63,337 nt of DNA from Candidatus Dormiibacterota bacterium. Lineage in GTDB: Bacteria > Acidobacteriota > Polarisedimenticolia > Gp22-AA2. Shown here in pieces: positions 18,029-27,646 of this stretch; the stretch's first letter is position 1, and each line of letters starts with the position of its first letter. A program made the position numbers and the translations under genes. The notes under the pieces were generated by a model. It saw only the letters and a list, made by a program, of their open reading frames with translations. It was not told where the DNA came from and made no database searches. Location: contig DASQAT010000049.1 in the NCBI GenBank assembly GCA_035635555.1, positions 1-63,337 on the forward strand, written 5' to 3'.

Positions 18029-19713
18029 TGCCCTCCGTCCTGAAACGGGTGATCGAGGAGACACCTGTGACTCGCGCGCGGACCGGCGTCACGCGCGCCG
18101 CCGTCCTGCTCCTGGTGCGGGACGTCCCGGGGACCGAGCGCGCGCTCGAGACGCTGCTTCCCGGGCGCGCCGTCCTGCCCGTGCGCCGGGAGGACATCAG
18201 CACTCTCGGTCCCGTCGCCCTGGCGAGGTTTCTCAGGGCTCTCGGGGCCGACGAGATCGTGATCCTGGTCGACGATATCGACACCCACGAATCGATCGGG
18301 AGACTGCAGGCCCTCCTGGCGCTGCCCCTGGCGGCGCGGCGCCGGCTCGTCGACAGGAGCGGGCGCGCGCTGGACGTCTCGGCAGGACGCTTTCTCGTCC
18401 GGGACGTGCCGTTCCTCCTCGCCGGCTGCGCCGCCACCTCCGTGGCCCTCCTGCGCACCGGGTTCCGGCTGCGCCGGCTCCTGCGCGCGGCGCGGCACGC
18501 GCCCCGCCCCGCGGCCTCGAGGCGCGTCTGCTACCTGCGCACCGATCTGTGGAGCGGTGTCGCGGCGGGGGGCTCGGTCGGGCACACCGAGGGGGTCGCC
18601 TCGGGGCTCCGCGCCCTGGGGTGCGACGTCGACTTCGTCGCCACCACCCGGCCGGCGGCGATCGACCCGGCCCGCCACGAAATCCACGTCGTGCCGCCGC
18701 GCCGTCTCTACGCCGCCCGCCGCGAGCTTCCGGCGGTGGCGCACTCCCTGGTCTTCGAGACCGGGGCCGCGGCGTTCCTGGCGCGGCGCCCGGCCGGACT
18801 GCTGTACCAGCGGTTCGACCCGGCCAGCCACGCGGGGGTCGCCCTGTCGAGGACCATCGGACTGCCGCTGGTCCTGGAATACAACGGATCGGAGGTCTGG
18901 ATCGCCGATCACTGGGGCCGGCCGCTCCGACACCGCCGGCTGTTCGAGAGGATCGAGGAGGTCAACCTGCGTCACGCCGACCTCGTCTCGGTCGTGTCGG
19001 AGCCGCTCCGGGACGGACTCCTGGCGCGTGGTGTCGCGGCGGATCGCGTCGTCGTCCTGCCGAACGGCGTCGACGTCGAGCGCTACCGCCCCGACATCGA
19101 CGGGAGGAAAGAGCGGCAGCGGCACGGTGTCCCGGACGGGGTGGTCGTCGGCTTCATCGGGACGTTCGAGGCGTGGCACGGGGCCCCGGTCCTGGCGCGG
19201 GCCGCGGCGCGCGTGCTGGCGGAGCGCGCGCAGGCTTTCTTCCTGTTTGTCGGCGACGGGCCGCAGCGGGTGGCGTGCGAGACGTTCCTGAAGCGGAGCG
19301 GTCTGTCCGCCCGGGCGGTCTTCACCGGTCTCGTGCCCCAGGAGGAGGGACCGCGGCACCTCGCCGCGATGGATATCCTGGTGGCGCCGCACGTGCCGAA
19401 CGCCGACGGCAGTCGCTTCTTCGGATCGCCGACCAAGCTGTTCGAGTACATGGCCATGGGAAAACCGATCGTCGCGAGCCGGCTGGAGCAGATCGCGGAG
19501 GTCCTGGACGACGGACGGACCGCTCTCCTCGTCCCGCCCGCCGACGAGGAGGCGCTGGCGAGGGCCGTCGTTCGTCTCATCGACGACGCCCCTCTGCGGG
19601 CGTCCCTCGGTGCTTCGGCCCGGATCCGGGCGGTCGAACGGCACACCTGGCGGGCGCGCGCCGCCGTCCTGGCCGCGAGGCTCAAGACCATGGGGCTCGT
19701 CGCATGGAGCTGA
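18028..19713 (+). CDS. GT4-type glycosyltransferase with extra N-terminal domain
   Basis: A 561-residue protein. Residues from about 170 on form a GT-B fold: RTDLWSGVAAGGSVGHTEG near the start, VVLPNGVD, IGTFEAWHGAPVL, and a C-terminal nucleotide-sugar region containing SPTKLFEYMAMGKPIVAS with its acidic residue. The first 160 residues are a separate alpha/beta-looking domain (GADEIVILVDDID) that I cannot name and that standard GT4 enzymes lack. It probably adds a sugar to the lipid-linked repeat unit at the cytoplasmic face. ATG 18028 overlaps the upstream stop by one base, and the end overlaps the next gene by ten bases. Confidence 0.82.
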   Translation: MPSVLKRVIEETPVTRARTGVTRAAVLLLVRDVPGTERALETLLPGRAVLPVRREDISTLGPVALARFLRALGADEIVILVDDIDTHESIGRLQALLALPLAARRRLVDRSGRALDVSAGRFLVRDVPFLLAGCAATSVALLRTGFRLRRLLRAARHAPRPAASRRVCYLRTDLWSGVAAGGSVGHTEGVASGLRALGCDVDFVATTRPAAIDPARHEIHVVPPRRLYAARRELPAVAHSLVFETGAAAFLARRPAGLLYQRFDPASHAGVALSRTIGLPLVLEYNGSEVWIADHWGRPLRHRRLFERIEEVNLRHADLVSVVSEPLRDGLLARGVAADRVVVLPNGVDVERYRPDIDGRKERQRHGVPDGVVVGFIGTFEAWHGAPVLARAAARVLAERAQAFFLFVGDGPQRVACETFLKRSGLSARAVFTGLVPQEEGPRHLAAMDILVAPHVPNADGSRFFGSPTKLFEYMAMGKPIVASRLEQIAEVLDDGRTALLVPPADEEALARAVVRLIDDAPLRASLGASARIRAVERHTWRARAAVLAARLKTMGLVAWS

Positions 19714-21770
19714 GCCGGGCTCTCAGCGCTCCGTTCGAGGCGGCGCGCGACCTGCGCCGGTGCGTCGGGCGGGCGGTGCGCCGCTTCCGTGACACGGCCC
19801 GGCTGTCCACGCCCTCGGAGAACGGTCTCCTGGGGGACCTGGGGGGGAGGTTCGGCACGTTCGACGAATTCCTGGCCGCCGCCGCGCGCGACAGTGGAAG
19901 CCTGCCGGTCGTCGATCTCCCGCGTCCTTACGCGGCCTCGTTCTTCGCGAACGAGGGCGGGGGGAGGCGGGACCGCATCCTCCGGGAGGCCGACGCGGCC
20001 CGGGCGCACCGGTTTACGCTTCTGGGCTCGGGTGCTAGAGACCTCGGGCCCCGGCTGCCCTGGCACGCGGATTTCAAGTCGGGACGGTCGTGGGACAAAC
20101 GCGCCTACTTCGAGGACCTGCGTGCCGGGCTGGAGCAGAGCTTCGGACAGGGGGCCGACGTCAAGGTTCCGTGGGAGCTGTCGCGATTCCAGCACCTGCC
20201 GCTCCTGGGCCAGGCGCTCTGGCTCTCGGGAAACAGACAGTACTACGAGGAGTTCCGGGGCGAGGTGGTCGATTGGATCGCGGAGAACCGCCCGGGTCGG
20301 GGGGTCAACTGGACCTGCACCATGGATGTCGCCATCCGCGCGGTGAACTGGGTCTGGGCCTGGGTCCTGTTCCGCCCGGAGATCCTGGGGGACCGTCCGT
20401 TCGCGTCCCTGTTCCTGCGCTCGCTGTTCGTCCACGGACGTTTCATCGCCGCCAATCTCGAGAACGGGCATCCGGTCACCTCGAACCACTACTTCGCCGA
20501 CCTGGTCGGGCTCCTGTTCCTCGGCACCCTGTTCCGCGGCGCCCCCGAGGCGGACGACTGGAAGGGCATGGCCGTGACGGAAATCGCGCGCGAGAACGAG
20601 CGGCAGACGCTGCCGGACGGAGTCGATTTCGAGGCCTCGACCGCGTATCACAGGCTCATGACCGAGATGGCGCTGACGTCCCTGCTGCTCCTCGAACGGG
20701 CCGGCTTCCGGCTGCCGGCGATGCGCGCGCGGGTGCGCCGCATGGTGGAGTACATCGCGCACTACACCAAGCCGGACGGGCGGGCGCCGCAGATCGGCGA
20801 CAACGACGACGGCCGGCTGCAGATTCTCGGGGACCACGATGCCGACCGGCGCGATCACCGGCACCTCCTCGCGGTCGCCGGGTGCGTCTTCGACGATGAC
20901 GCCCTGTTCGGTCTGGCGGGTGACCGCTGGGAGGAGGCGTTCTGGCTCTTCGGGGAGGACTGCGCGCGCCGTCTCGAAAGGCGGAGCCGGGCTTCGCGCG
21001 TGACCGTCACCGGGCGCCACTTCCAGTCGGCCGGGACCGTCGTGCTGCGCCACGACGATCTGTACGCGTTCCTCGACGCCGGGCCGGTAGGCCTGGAAGG
21101 GCAGGGGACGCACGCACACAACGACACCCTGGCGGTCGAGATCCAGGCCTTCGGACGCGACCTGATCGTGGACCCCGGCACCGGCACCTACACTCCGGAT
21201 CTCGTCCTGCGGGACCGGTTCCGCTCGACCTCGTTCCACAACACCGTTCGCGTCGACGGCGAGGAGATCAATCCCATCCCGAAGACGCCCTTCGTGCTGC
21301 CGGGCACCGACCGTCCGCGCGTGCTCCGCTTCGAGTCGCGCGCCGGTTTCGACCTGGTCGACGCCCTGCACCACGGGTACACCCGTCTCCCGGATCCTGT
21401 GGTGCATCGTCGCATCGTGCTCCTCAACAAGAGGACGCGCCGGTTCGTCATCGAGGATCGCCTGGAGGGACGATCGAAACACCGCATCGAGTGGTTCTTC
21501 CATCTGGCGCCTCAGTTCAACCCCGCATTCCCGCCGTCCGGGCCGCCGGAACGCTTCGTCGCGGACGAGGTCGAGCTCGAGCTCGCGCCGATCGCCCTCC
21601 CCGAGGGGGCGCGCGCGCATCTCGAGGAAGGGCTGTTCTCGGCCGGGTACGGGCGGCTGGAGCGGGCGCCCGTCGTTCGCTACGACTGGACCGGAGAGCT
21701 TCCGATCATCGGTCGGTTCAGCCTGGAGGCGCGCCGTCGCGACCGCGCCGGCGAAAAGGAGCGTCCGTGA
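19704..21770 (+). CDS. Heparinase II/III-like protein
   Basis: A 688-residue protein with the heparinase II/III layout: an N-terminal alpha/alpha toroid (about 100-370, including TSNHYFADLVG and FEASTAYHRLMTEM) and a C-terminal beta-sandwich with THAHNDTLAVEIQ and IVDPGTGTY. The histidine and asparagine of the latter region match the family's active-site area. No signal peptide is evident at ATG 19704, so it may act in the cytoplasm or leave by another route. These proteins cleave or modify uronic-acid polymers, and homologues are regular members of exopolysaccharide loci. This hints at a uronate-containing polymer. Whether it is a lyase here is unproven. Confidence 0.82.
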   Translation: MELSRALSAPFEAARDLRRCVGRAVRRFRDTARLSTPSENGLLGDLGGRFGTFDEFLAAAARDSGSLPVVDLPRPYAASFFANEGGGRRDRILREADAARAHRFTLLGSGARDLGPRLPWHADFKSGRSWDKRAYFEDLRAGLEQSFGQGADVKVPWELSRFQHLPLLGQALWLSGNRQYYEEFRGEVVDWIAENRPGRGVNWTCTMDVAIRAVNWVWAWVLFRPEILGDRPFASLFLRSLFVHGRFIAANLENGHPVTSNHYFADLVGLLFLGTLFRGAPEADDWKGMAVTEIARENERQTLPDGVDFEASTAYHRLMTEMALTSLLLLERAGFRLPAMRARVRRMVEYIAHYTKPDGRAPQIGDNDDGRLQILGDHDADRRDHRHLLAVAGCVFDDDALFGLAGDRWEEAFWLFGEDCARRLERRSRASRVTVTGRHFQSAGTVVLRHDDLYAFLDAGPVGLEGQGTHAHNDTLAVEIQAFGRDLIVDPGTGTYTPDLVLRDRFRSTSFHNTVRVDGEEINPIPKTPFVLPGTDRPRVLRFESRAGFDLVDALHHGYTRLPDPVVHRRIVLLNKRTRRFVIEDRLEGRSKHRIEWFFHLAPQFNPAFPPSGPPERFVADEVELELAPIALPEGARAHLEEGLFSAGYGRLERAPVVRYDWTGELPIIGRFSLEARRRDRAGEKERP

Positions 21771-23998
21771 GGCAGGTCCTGCTGAGGCGCGGGAGGGCGG
21801 TGGTCGAGGAGGTTCCCGTCCCCTCCGCCGGGCCGGGCACGGTCCTGGTCAGGACGGCGTGGTCCGTCCTGAGCGCCGGCACGGAGCGGGCCGCCCTGCG
21901 CTCGGGCGAGGCGTCGACGCTCCTGGAGCGCGCCGCCGATCCGTCCACCTTCGCCCGGGCCATCGAGCTTTTGCGTCGCGAGGGGGCGGCCGCGGTGTGG
22001 GACAGGGTGCGCGCGGCGGGGGAAGGGGAGGAGATCGCCCCCGGCTATTCCGCCAGCGGCATCGTGCACGAGGCGGGACCCGGGGTCCTCGATCTCCCGC
22101 CCGGAACCCGCCTGGCCTGCGCCGGGGCGGGACGCGCATCGCACGCCGAGTGGATCTGCGTGCCGCGCAATCTGGCGGTGAGCGTGCCCGAAGAGGTGCC
22201 GCTCGACGAAGCGGCGTTCACCACGCTGGGATCGATAGCGCTTCAGGGGGTGCGGCGCTCGGGGATTCAGATCGGCGAGTGCGCCGTGGTTCTGGGGATC
22301 GGGCTCATCGGACTCCTGACCGCCCAGATCCTCCGGGCCGCCGGGGCGCGGGTCGTCGCGTTCGATCCGGATCCCGCCCGCGCGGCGCGCGGCCGCTCGC
22401 TGGGATTCGAGGCGTACGACTTCGCGGCTCGCGACCCGACCGACGAGGTGGCGCGGGCGAGCCGCGGTCTTCTCGCCGACGCCGTCCTGGTCTGCGCGCA
22501 CTCGAGCGCCCCGGAGACGGCCAACCTGGCGATGCGCCTCGCGAGGAGGAAAGGACGGGTGGTGATCGTCGGTGACGTCCGCCTGGATCTGGATCGGTCC
22601 CTGATGTACGAGAAGGAGCTCGACCTGCTCATCAGCACCTCGTACGGTCCGGGCCGGTACGATCCGTCCTACGAGGACAAGGGGACCGACTACCCGGCGC
22701 CGTACGTCCGGTTCACGCTCAACCGCAACATGATCGCCTTCCTCGACCTGGTGCGCGACGGCCGTGTGGCGGTGCGTCCGCTCATCGACCGCGTCTTCCC
22801 GCTGCAGGAGGCGGCCGCCGCGTACGAGGAGATCGATAGGGACGCTCCCGCGGGCAGGCCGATCGGCGTCCTCCTGCGTTATGCCGCGGCGGCCGGAGCG
22901 GGGGAGGCGGGCGGCGAGGCGGCGGGCGCCCGTGCGGAGCCCGGTTCCCGGGCCGCCGGTGCGCCGGCGCCCGTGTCCCGTTCGTCCAGATACAGCGCCG
23001 CGCCGGCGGCGTTCGACCCGCTTCCCGCCGGAAGGTCGGAGGCCGGGGTCGGGATCTGCGGCGCCGGCGGCTTCGTGAAATCGGTTCACCTGCCGCTCCT
23101 GAAACGGGCGCCGGGGCTCCGGCTGCGCGGCGTCGCCACGGCATCGCCGCTCAACGCGCGGCAGACCGCGCGCCGCTTCGGAATGGCGCTCGCCACGACC
23201 GACCTTCAGGAGATGCTGCGGGACGACACGATCGACCTGGTGCTGGTCGGGACTCGGCACCACCTGCACGCGTCCCAGACGCTCCAGGCGCTGCGAGCCG
23301 GAAGACACGTCCTGGTGGAGAAGCCGCTCTGTCTCGATGAGGCGGAGATCGAACCGATCCTGGAGGAGGCGCGCCGGACGCGGCGTCTTCTGGCCGTGGG
23401 ATTCAACCGACGGTACAGCCCGCTGGTGAAGCGGGCGGACGAGATCCTGTCGCGGCTCCCCGGCCCCACCTTCCTCGTGTACAGGGTCAACGCCCTGGCG
23501 CTGCCGCCCGATCACTGGGTCAACGACCCCGCGCAGGGGGGCGGGCGGATCCTCGGGGAGTGCTGCCATTTCCTCGACCTGATCCTGCATCTCACCGGCG
23601 GCGGTCCGGTGCTCGAAATCCAGGCGACGGCGCTGCCCTCGGACGGCGCCCTCGTGGTGCAGGGGGATTCGTTCGCGGCGCTTCTCGATCTCCCCGGCGG
23701 CTCGCGCGCCGTCCTGGCCTACACGGGCCTGGGGGACGCGGGTCTCCCGAAGGAGCGCCTGGAGATCTTCAAGGGCGGCGCCGCGATCGTCCTGGACGAC
23801 TTCACGCGGCTCGAGGTCGCAGGCAAGCCCGGCGGCTCGCTCGACCTGGGCCGGCAGGACAAGGGGTTCGCCCGGCAGTGGGAGCAGATCGGCCGGGCGC
23901 TCCTGGGCCAGCCCCACGAGGTGATCGGTCTCGAGGAGATCGGGGCCGCCATGCGCGCCACCTTCGCGCTCGGACGGGCCGTGCGGGGTCAGACATGA
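21767..23998 (+). CDS. Fused alcohol dehydrogenase / Gfo-Idh-MocA oxidoreductase
   Basis: A 743-residue protein with two enzymes. Residues 1-380 are a medium-chain dehydrogenase: the Rossmann segment contains VVLGIGLIGLLTAQILRAAG and a GHE-like catalytic region is replaced. Residues 425-740 are a Gfo/Idh/MocA oxidoreductase with GICGAGGFVKSVHLP for NAD(P) and the EKPLC motif. An Ala/Gly/Pro-rich linker (about 380-420) joins them. Such two-domain proteins occur beside heparinase-like genes in polysaccharide loci and probably oxidise or epimerise a nucleotide sugar. GTG 21767 follows AAAAGGAG and overlaps the upstream stop by four bases. The exact substrate is unknown. Confidence 0.82.
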   Translation: MRQVLLRRGRAVVEEVPVPSAGPGTVLVRTAWSVLSAGTERAALRSGEASTLLERAADPSTFARAIELLRREGAAAVWDRVRAAGEGEEIAPGYSASGIVHEAGPGVLDLPPGTRLACAGAGRASHAEWICVPRNLAVSVPEEVPLDEAAFTTLGSIALQGVRRSGIQIGECAVVLGIGLIGLLTAQILRAAGARVVAFDPDPARAARGRSLGFEAYDFAARDPTDEVARASRGLLADAVLVCAHSSAPETANLAMRLARRKGRVVIVGDVRLDLDRSLMYEKELDLLISTSYGPGRYDPSYEDKGTDYPAPYVRFTLNRNMIAFLDLVRDGRVAVRPLIDRVFPLQEAAAAYEEIDRDAPAGRPIGVLLRYAAAAGAGEAGGEAAGARAEPGSRAAGAPAPVSRSSRYSAAPAAFDPLPAGRSEAGVGICGAGGFVKSVHLPLLKRAPGLRLRGVATASPLNARQTARRFGMALATTDLQEMLRDDTIDLVLVGTRHHLHASQTLQALRAGRHVLVEKPLCLDEAEIEPILEEARRTRRLLAVGFNRRYSPLVKRADEILSRLPGPTFLVYRVNALALPPDHWVNDPAQGGGRILGECCHFLDLILHLTGGGPVLEIQATALPSDGALVVQGDSFAALLDLPGGSRAVLAYTGLGDAGLPKERLEIFKGGAAIVLDDFTRLEVAGKPGGSLDLGRQDKGFARQWEQIGRALLGQPHEVIGLEEIGAAMRATFALGRAVRGQT

Positions 23999-25194
23999 AC
24001 GTCCTGATGTGGGAGTCGTTCGCGCCGGGCGCTCCGATCCGGGTCGGCGGGCACCACTATGCCGAGCGATTCGTGCGCCGGGGTGATCGCGTCGCCTGGT
24101 GCGTCGGCCCCGTGTCGCCCGTGAACCTCGTCAAGCGGAACGACGAGACCCGAAGACGTCTGCGCCTCTACCGGCGGGGCGGGGAGTCGCTTCAGAAGGG
24201 ACGCCTGTTCGCCTACGCACCGATGACGCTCCTGCCGTACAGACCCTATCCCCTCTTCGATCGCCCGCTCATGCACCGCCTGACTCTGCGGGCCACCGTG
24301 CCGAGGCTCAGGAAGGTCCTGGCCCGCGCCGGATTCGAGCGGGTCGATCTCCTGTGGATGTCGACCGGCAGCCCGTTCCTGGCGCTCCTCGACGAAGTGC
24401 CGCACACGGCGGCCGTCTATCGAATGAGCGACGACACCGCGGCGTTTCCGGACACGCCGCGGAGCTTCCCGATTCTCGAGACGGAGATCTGCCGCCGCGC
24501 CGACCTGGTCGTGGCGACGGCCCGGCGGCTGGTGGCCCGGGCCCGCGAGAAGGGAGCGCGGCGCGTCCTCCATCTGCCCAACGCCTGCGATCCCGGGCCG
24601 TTCGTGGCCGGCGGCGCCGAGCCGGAGGACATCCGGACCGCCGCGCGACCGCGCGCCGTCTACGCGGGGGCGATCGATGGCTGGTTCGACGTGGCTCTCC
24701 TCGTGGACACGGCGCGCCGCCTGCCGGGGTGGACGTTCCTGCTCATCGGCCCGCAGCGGGCCGACCTGTCCCCTCTGCGGGCCCTCTCGAACGTGCGTCT
24801 TCTCGGGCCCCGCCCGTATGCGGATCTGCCGGCGTACCTGAAGGCGTCCGACGCGGGGATCGTCCCCTTCGCGCTGAACGACCTGACGCATTCCATCCAC
24901 CCTCTCAAGGTGTACGAGTACTGCGCCGCGGCGCTGCCCGTGGTCGCGACACCGATGGAGGAGACGGCCGCCATGGGGGCGCCGCTCCGTCTGGCGAAGA
25001 CGGGGGAGGATTTCGCGCGCGCCCTCCAGCAGGCCCTCGCAGAGGACCAGGGCCCGCGCGGCGAGCAGGCGCGGGCCGAGCGCGTGGCGTACGCCCGACG
25101 CAACAGCTGGGACGGACGCTTCGAGATCCTGGAGGGCGCGCTCGCCTCCCTGACCGGGCGACCTGTGGCCCGGGCCGCGGGAGGGGTGGCGTGA
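23995..25194 (+). CDS. GT4-type glycosyltransferase
   Basis: A 399-residue GT-B glycosyltransferase. It begins MNVLMWESFAPG and has a glycine-rich donor-side loop (RVGGHHYAERF). The inter-domain region includes VLHLPNACD, and the C-terminal domain has LPAYLKASDAGIVPF and HPLKVYEYCAAALPVVATP, where the Glu is the usual nucleotide-sugar contact. It resembles TuaH-type enzymes of acidic cell-wall polymers. The start overlaps the fusion oxidoreductase by ATGA and the end overlaps the next gene by GTGA. It likely acts in the cytoplasm on an undecaprenyl-linked acceptor. Confidence 0.82.
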   Translation: MNVLMWESFAPGAPIRVGGHHYAERFVRRGDRVAWCVGPVSPVNLVKRNDETRRRLRLYRRGGESLQKGRLFAYAPMTLLPYRPYPLFDRPLMHRLTLRATVPRLRKVLARAGFERVDLLWMSTGSPFLALLDEVPHTAAVYRMSDDTAAFPDTPRSFPILETEICRRADLVVATARRLVARAREKGARRVLHLPNACDPGPFVAGGAEPEDIRTAARPRAVYAGAIDGWFDVALLVDTARRLPGWTFLLIGPQRADLSPLRALSNVRLLGPRPYADLPAYLKASDAGIVPFALNDLTHSIHPLKVYEYCAAALPVVATPMEETAAMGAPLRLAKTGEDFARALQQALAEDQGPRGEQARAERVAYARRNSWDGRFEILEGALASLTGRPVARAAGGVA

Positions 25195-26396
25195 TCGCCA
25201 CGCTGCGGAGGGCCGAAGCCGGGAGGAGCCCGACACTCGACTCCCCGGCCGCGCGGGGAGACCGCGATGTCCGTGTCCGGGTCCTGCATGTCCTGGCGAC
25301 GCTCCTTCCCGGCGGCTCGGAAATTTCCGTCTTGCGGCTGGTGGCGGCCCTCGACACGACCCGATATCTCGTGCGCGTGGCCTGCCTCCGCGGAGAACCG
25401 CTCCTGGCGGACGAGTTCAGGGCGGCGGGAGTCGAGGTGGTGCGGTTCGGGATGCGTGGCAAGTTCGATCCCGGCTGCCTGCTCCGGTTGCGGCGGTACG
25501 TGGCCCGGGAGCGCATCGACATCGTGCATACCCACCTGGATCTGGCGGACTTCTACGGGGCCCTGGCCGGTCGTCTCGGCGGTGCGCGCGGTGTCGTGGC
25601 GACCAAACACGCCCCGGACGAGTTCCGGACCCGTCGCACCTGGAAGCGCTACCCCTTCCTCCTTCTCGAGCGGCTGGCGTACGAGATGGACGACGCGGTC
25701 ATCGTTGTGTCCGAGGGGCTGCGTGCCTTTCTCGAGAAGGTGGAGCGCCTGCCGAGGCGCAAGATGGTCGTGATCGGCCATGGTATCGAGGCGACGCCCC
25801 ACCCCGCGACGCGGGGGGAAGCGCGGCGCGCCCTGGGCCTCCCCTCGCACGGCCCGCTGATCGGCGCGGTCGGGCGACTGTCTCCCGAGAAGGGGCAGGG
25901 TTTTCTGATGCAGGCCCTGCCGGCGATTCTCGCGGCGTTCCCGCGGGCGGCCTGCGTCATCGCCGGGGAGGGACCCTCACGAGCGGCCCTCGAGGAGGAG
26001 TCGCGCCGGCTGGGAATCGGAGACCGGGTCGTTTTTCTCGGATTTCGCCGCGACGTGCCGATGGTGCTCGCGGCGCTCGACCTGTTCGTGCAGCCGTCGA
26101 TCTACGAAGGGTTCGGTTTGAGCCTGCTCGAAGCCATGGCGGCGGGGCTGCCCGTCGTCGCCAGCCGGGTCGGCGGGATACCGGAAGTGATCGAGGACGG
26201 CCACACCGGCATCCTCGTACAGCCGCAGGACCCCGCGGCCCTCGCCGGGGCGGTCGTGCGGCTTCTGGGGGATACGGAGGGGGCGCGGCGGCTCGGTGAG
26301 TCCGCGGCGAACCGCGCCCGCGAGAGATATTCCCTGTCGCGGGTCGCGCAGCGCGTGGACGACCTGTACCGCGACATCCTGGCGAGGCCGCGATGA
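25191..26396 (+). CDS. GT4-type glycosyltransferase
   Basis: A 401-residue family 4 glycosyltransferase. The acceptor-side loop is VLATLLPGGSEISVLRL (about 29-45). The donor domain has GRLSPEKGQGFL, IAGEGPSR and the EX7E motif within EGFGLSLLEAMAAGLPVVAS. The first 25 residues (VIATLRRAEAGRSP) are a poorly conserved extension, so translation might begin later. The GTG at 25191 is kept because it overlaps the upstream stop as its neighbours do. The next gene is a close relative that starts with the same overlap, suggesting two successive sugar additions. Confidence 0.85.
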   Translation: MIATLRRAEAGRSPTLDSPAARGDRDVRVRVLHVLATLLPGGSEISVLRLVAALDTTRYLVRVACLRGEPLLADEFRAAGVEVVRFGMRGKFDPGCLLRLRRYVARERIDIVHTHLDLADFYGALAGRLGGARGVVATKHAPDEFRTRRTWKRYPFLLLERLAYEMDDAVIVVSEGLRAFLEKVERLPRRKMVVIGHGIEATPHPATRGEARRALGLPSHGPLIGAVGRLSPEKGQGFLMQALPAILAAFPRAACVIAGEGPSRAALEEESRRLGIGDRVVFLGFRRDVPMVLAALDLFVQPSIYEGFGLSLLEAMAAGLPVVASRVGGIPEVIEDGHTGILVQPQDPAALAGAVVRLLGDTEGARRLGESAANRARERYSLSRVAQRVDDLYRDILARPR

Positions 26397-27646
26397 GCGC
26401 GACGCTTCCCCTGCAAGCGCCGCAGGCCCCCGGTCCCGGGGTGGCGGCCGCCGCGCGCCCGGCGCCGGCCCACCACGCCGGCCGGCCGCGCGTGCTGATC
26501 CTGACGGTGGGGTTCACGGTCGGCGGAGCGGAGCAGCTGATCCTGACCACGGCGCCGCGCCTTCAGCGCGACGGCTTCGAGGTGACCGTCGCCTGCCTGA
26601 AGGGATGGGGAATCCTCGGCGACGAGCTAGACGCGCGCGGCGTGCGGGCGATGGCGCTCGGCGCGAAGGGAGTCTGGGACCTGCGGGTCTTCGGGCGGCT
26701 GCTTTCGATCCTGAGGCGCGAGCGGATCCAGATTCTCCGGAGCCATCTGTACTGGGCCAATCTCGTGGCGCGCGTCGTCGGACGTCTCGCCTCGGTCCCG
26801 GTGATCGTCACGGCGCACCACGACACGTTTTCCTGGATGCGCTGGCACCAGCGCCTCGCCGAGCGTCTGACGGCTCCGATGTCGGATGCGATCACGACCT
26901 GCTCCGAGTCGGTGCGGCGCGAGGCGATCGAGACGTTCGGACTGAGGTCCGGCCTGGTGCGCACGCTCCGCAACGCCATCGAGCTGCCGGACTCCATTCC
27001 CGAGCAGGCCGTCCGCGAGCGTGTGCGCCGGGAGCTGGGGGCCTCCGCCGACGATCTCCTGATCGGCACGCTCGGAAGGCTCATCGAGCCCAAGAAGGGG
27101 CTGGCCGTCTTCCTCAAGGCGGCACGCCTGCTGTCGCGCGAGCTGCCGCGCGTCCGTTTCGCGATCGTCGGCGAGGGACCGGCGCGCCCCTCCCTCGAGG
27201 CGCTCGCCGCGCGCGAAGGGGTGAGTCACTGCACCGTGTTCCCCGGGTTGCGCCGGGACGTCCCCGAGATCATGCGCGCCTTCGACCTGCTGGTGCAGCC
27301 GTCCCTGTGGGAGGGGTTCGGGCTGACGCTGGCGGAGGCGATGGCGGTGGGCACGCCGGTCGTCGCCAGCCGGGTGGGCGGCGTCCCCGAGGCGGTCGTG
27401 GACGGCGTGACCGGTCTTCTGGTGCCGCCCGGTGATGCGCAGGCGCTGGCATCCGCATGTGCCTCGATTCTCGGGGATCGCGTACGCGCCGCGCAGATGG
27501 GGCGGGCCGGAATCGACAGGGCCCGCGCCGAGTTCGGAATCGAGAGACTGGTGCGGGAGATCGAAGACCTGTACCGGGAGCTCCTGGACCGGGACCGGGC
27601 CGGTCACGACAGCGGCACGGCCGCGGGACGGCGGGGTGCCCTGTGA
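26393..27646 (+). CDS. GT4-type glycosyltransferase
   Basis: A 417-residue family 4 glycosyltransferase, with FTVGGAEQLILTTAP near the start, IGTLGRLIEPKKGL, IVGEGPARPSLE and the EX7E region EGFGLTLAEAMAVGTPVVAS. A Pro/Ala-rich stretch of about 30 residues precedes the catalytic fold. It is similar in layout to the gene before it, possibly through duplication. It overlaps its neighbours by four bases on each side. The donor and acceptor sugars cannot be told from sequence. Confidence 0.86.
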   Translation: MSATLPLQAPQAPGPGVAAAARPAPAHHAGRPRVLILTVGFTVGGAEQLILTTAPRLQRDGFEVTVACLKGWGILGDELDARGVRAMALGAKGVWDLRVFGRLLSILRRERIQILRSHLYWANLVARVVGRLASVPVIVTAHHDTFSWMRWHQRLAERLTAPMSDAITTCSESVRREAIETFGLRSGLVRTLRNAIELPDSIPEQAVRERVRRELGASADDLLIGTLGRLIEPKKGLAVFLKAARLLSRELPRVRFAIVGEGPARPSLEALAAREGVSHCTVFPGLRRDVPEIMRAFDLLVQPSLWEGFGLTLAEAMAVGTPVVASRVGGVPEAVVDGVTGLLVPPGDAQALASACASILGDRVRAAQMGRAGIDRARAEFGIERLVREIEDLYRELLDRDRAGHDSGTAAGRRGAL

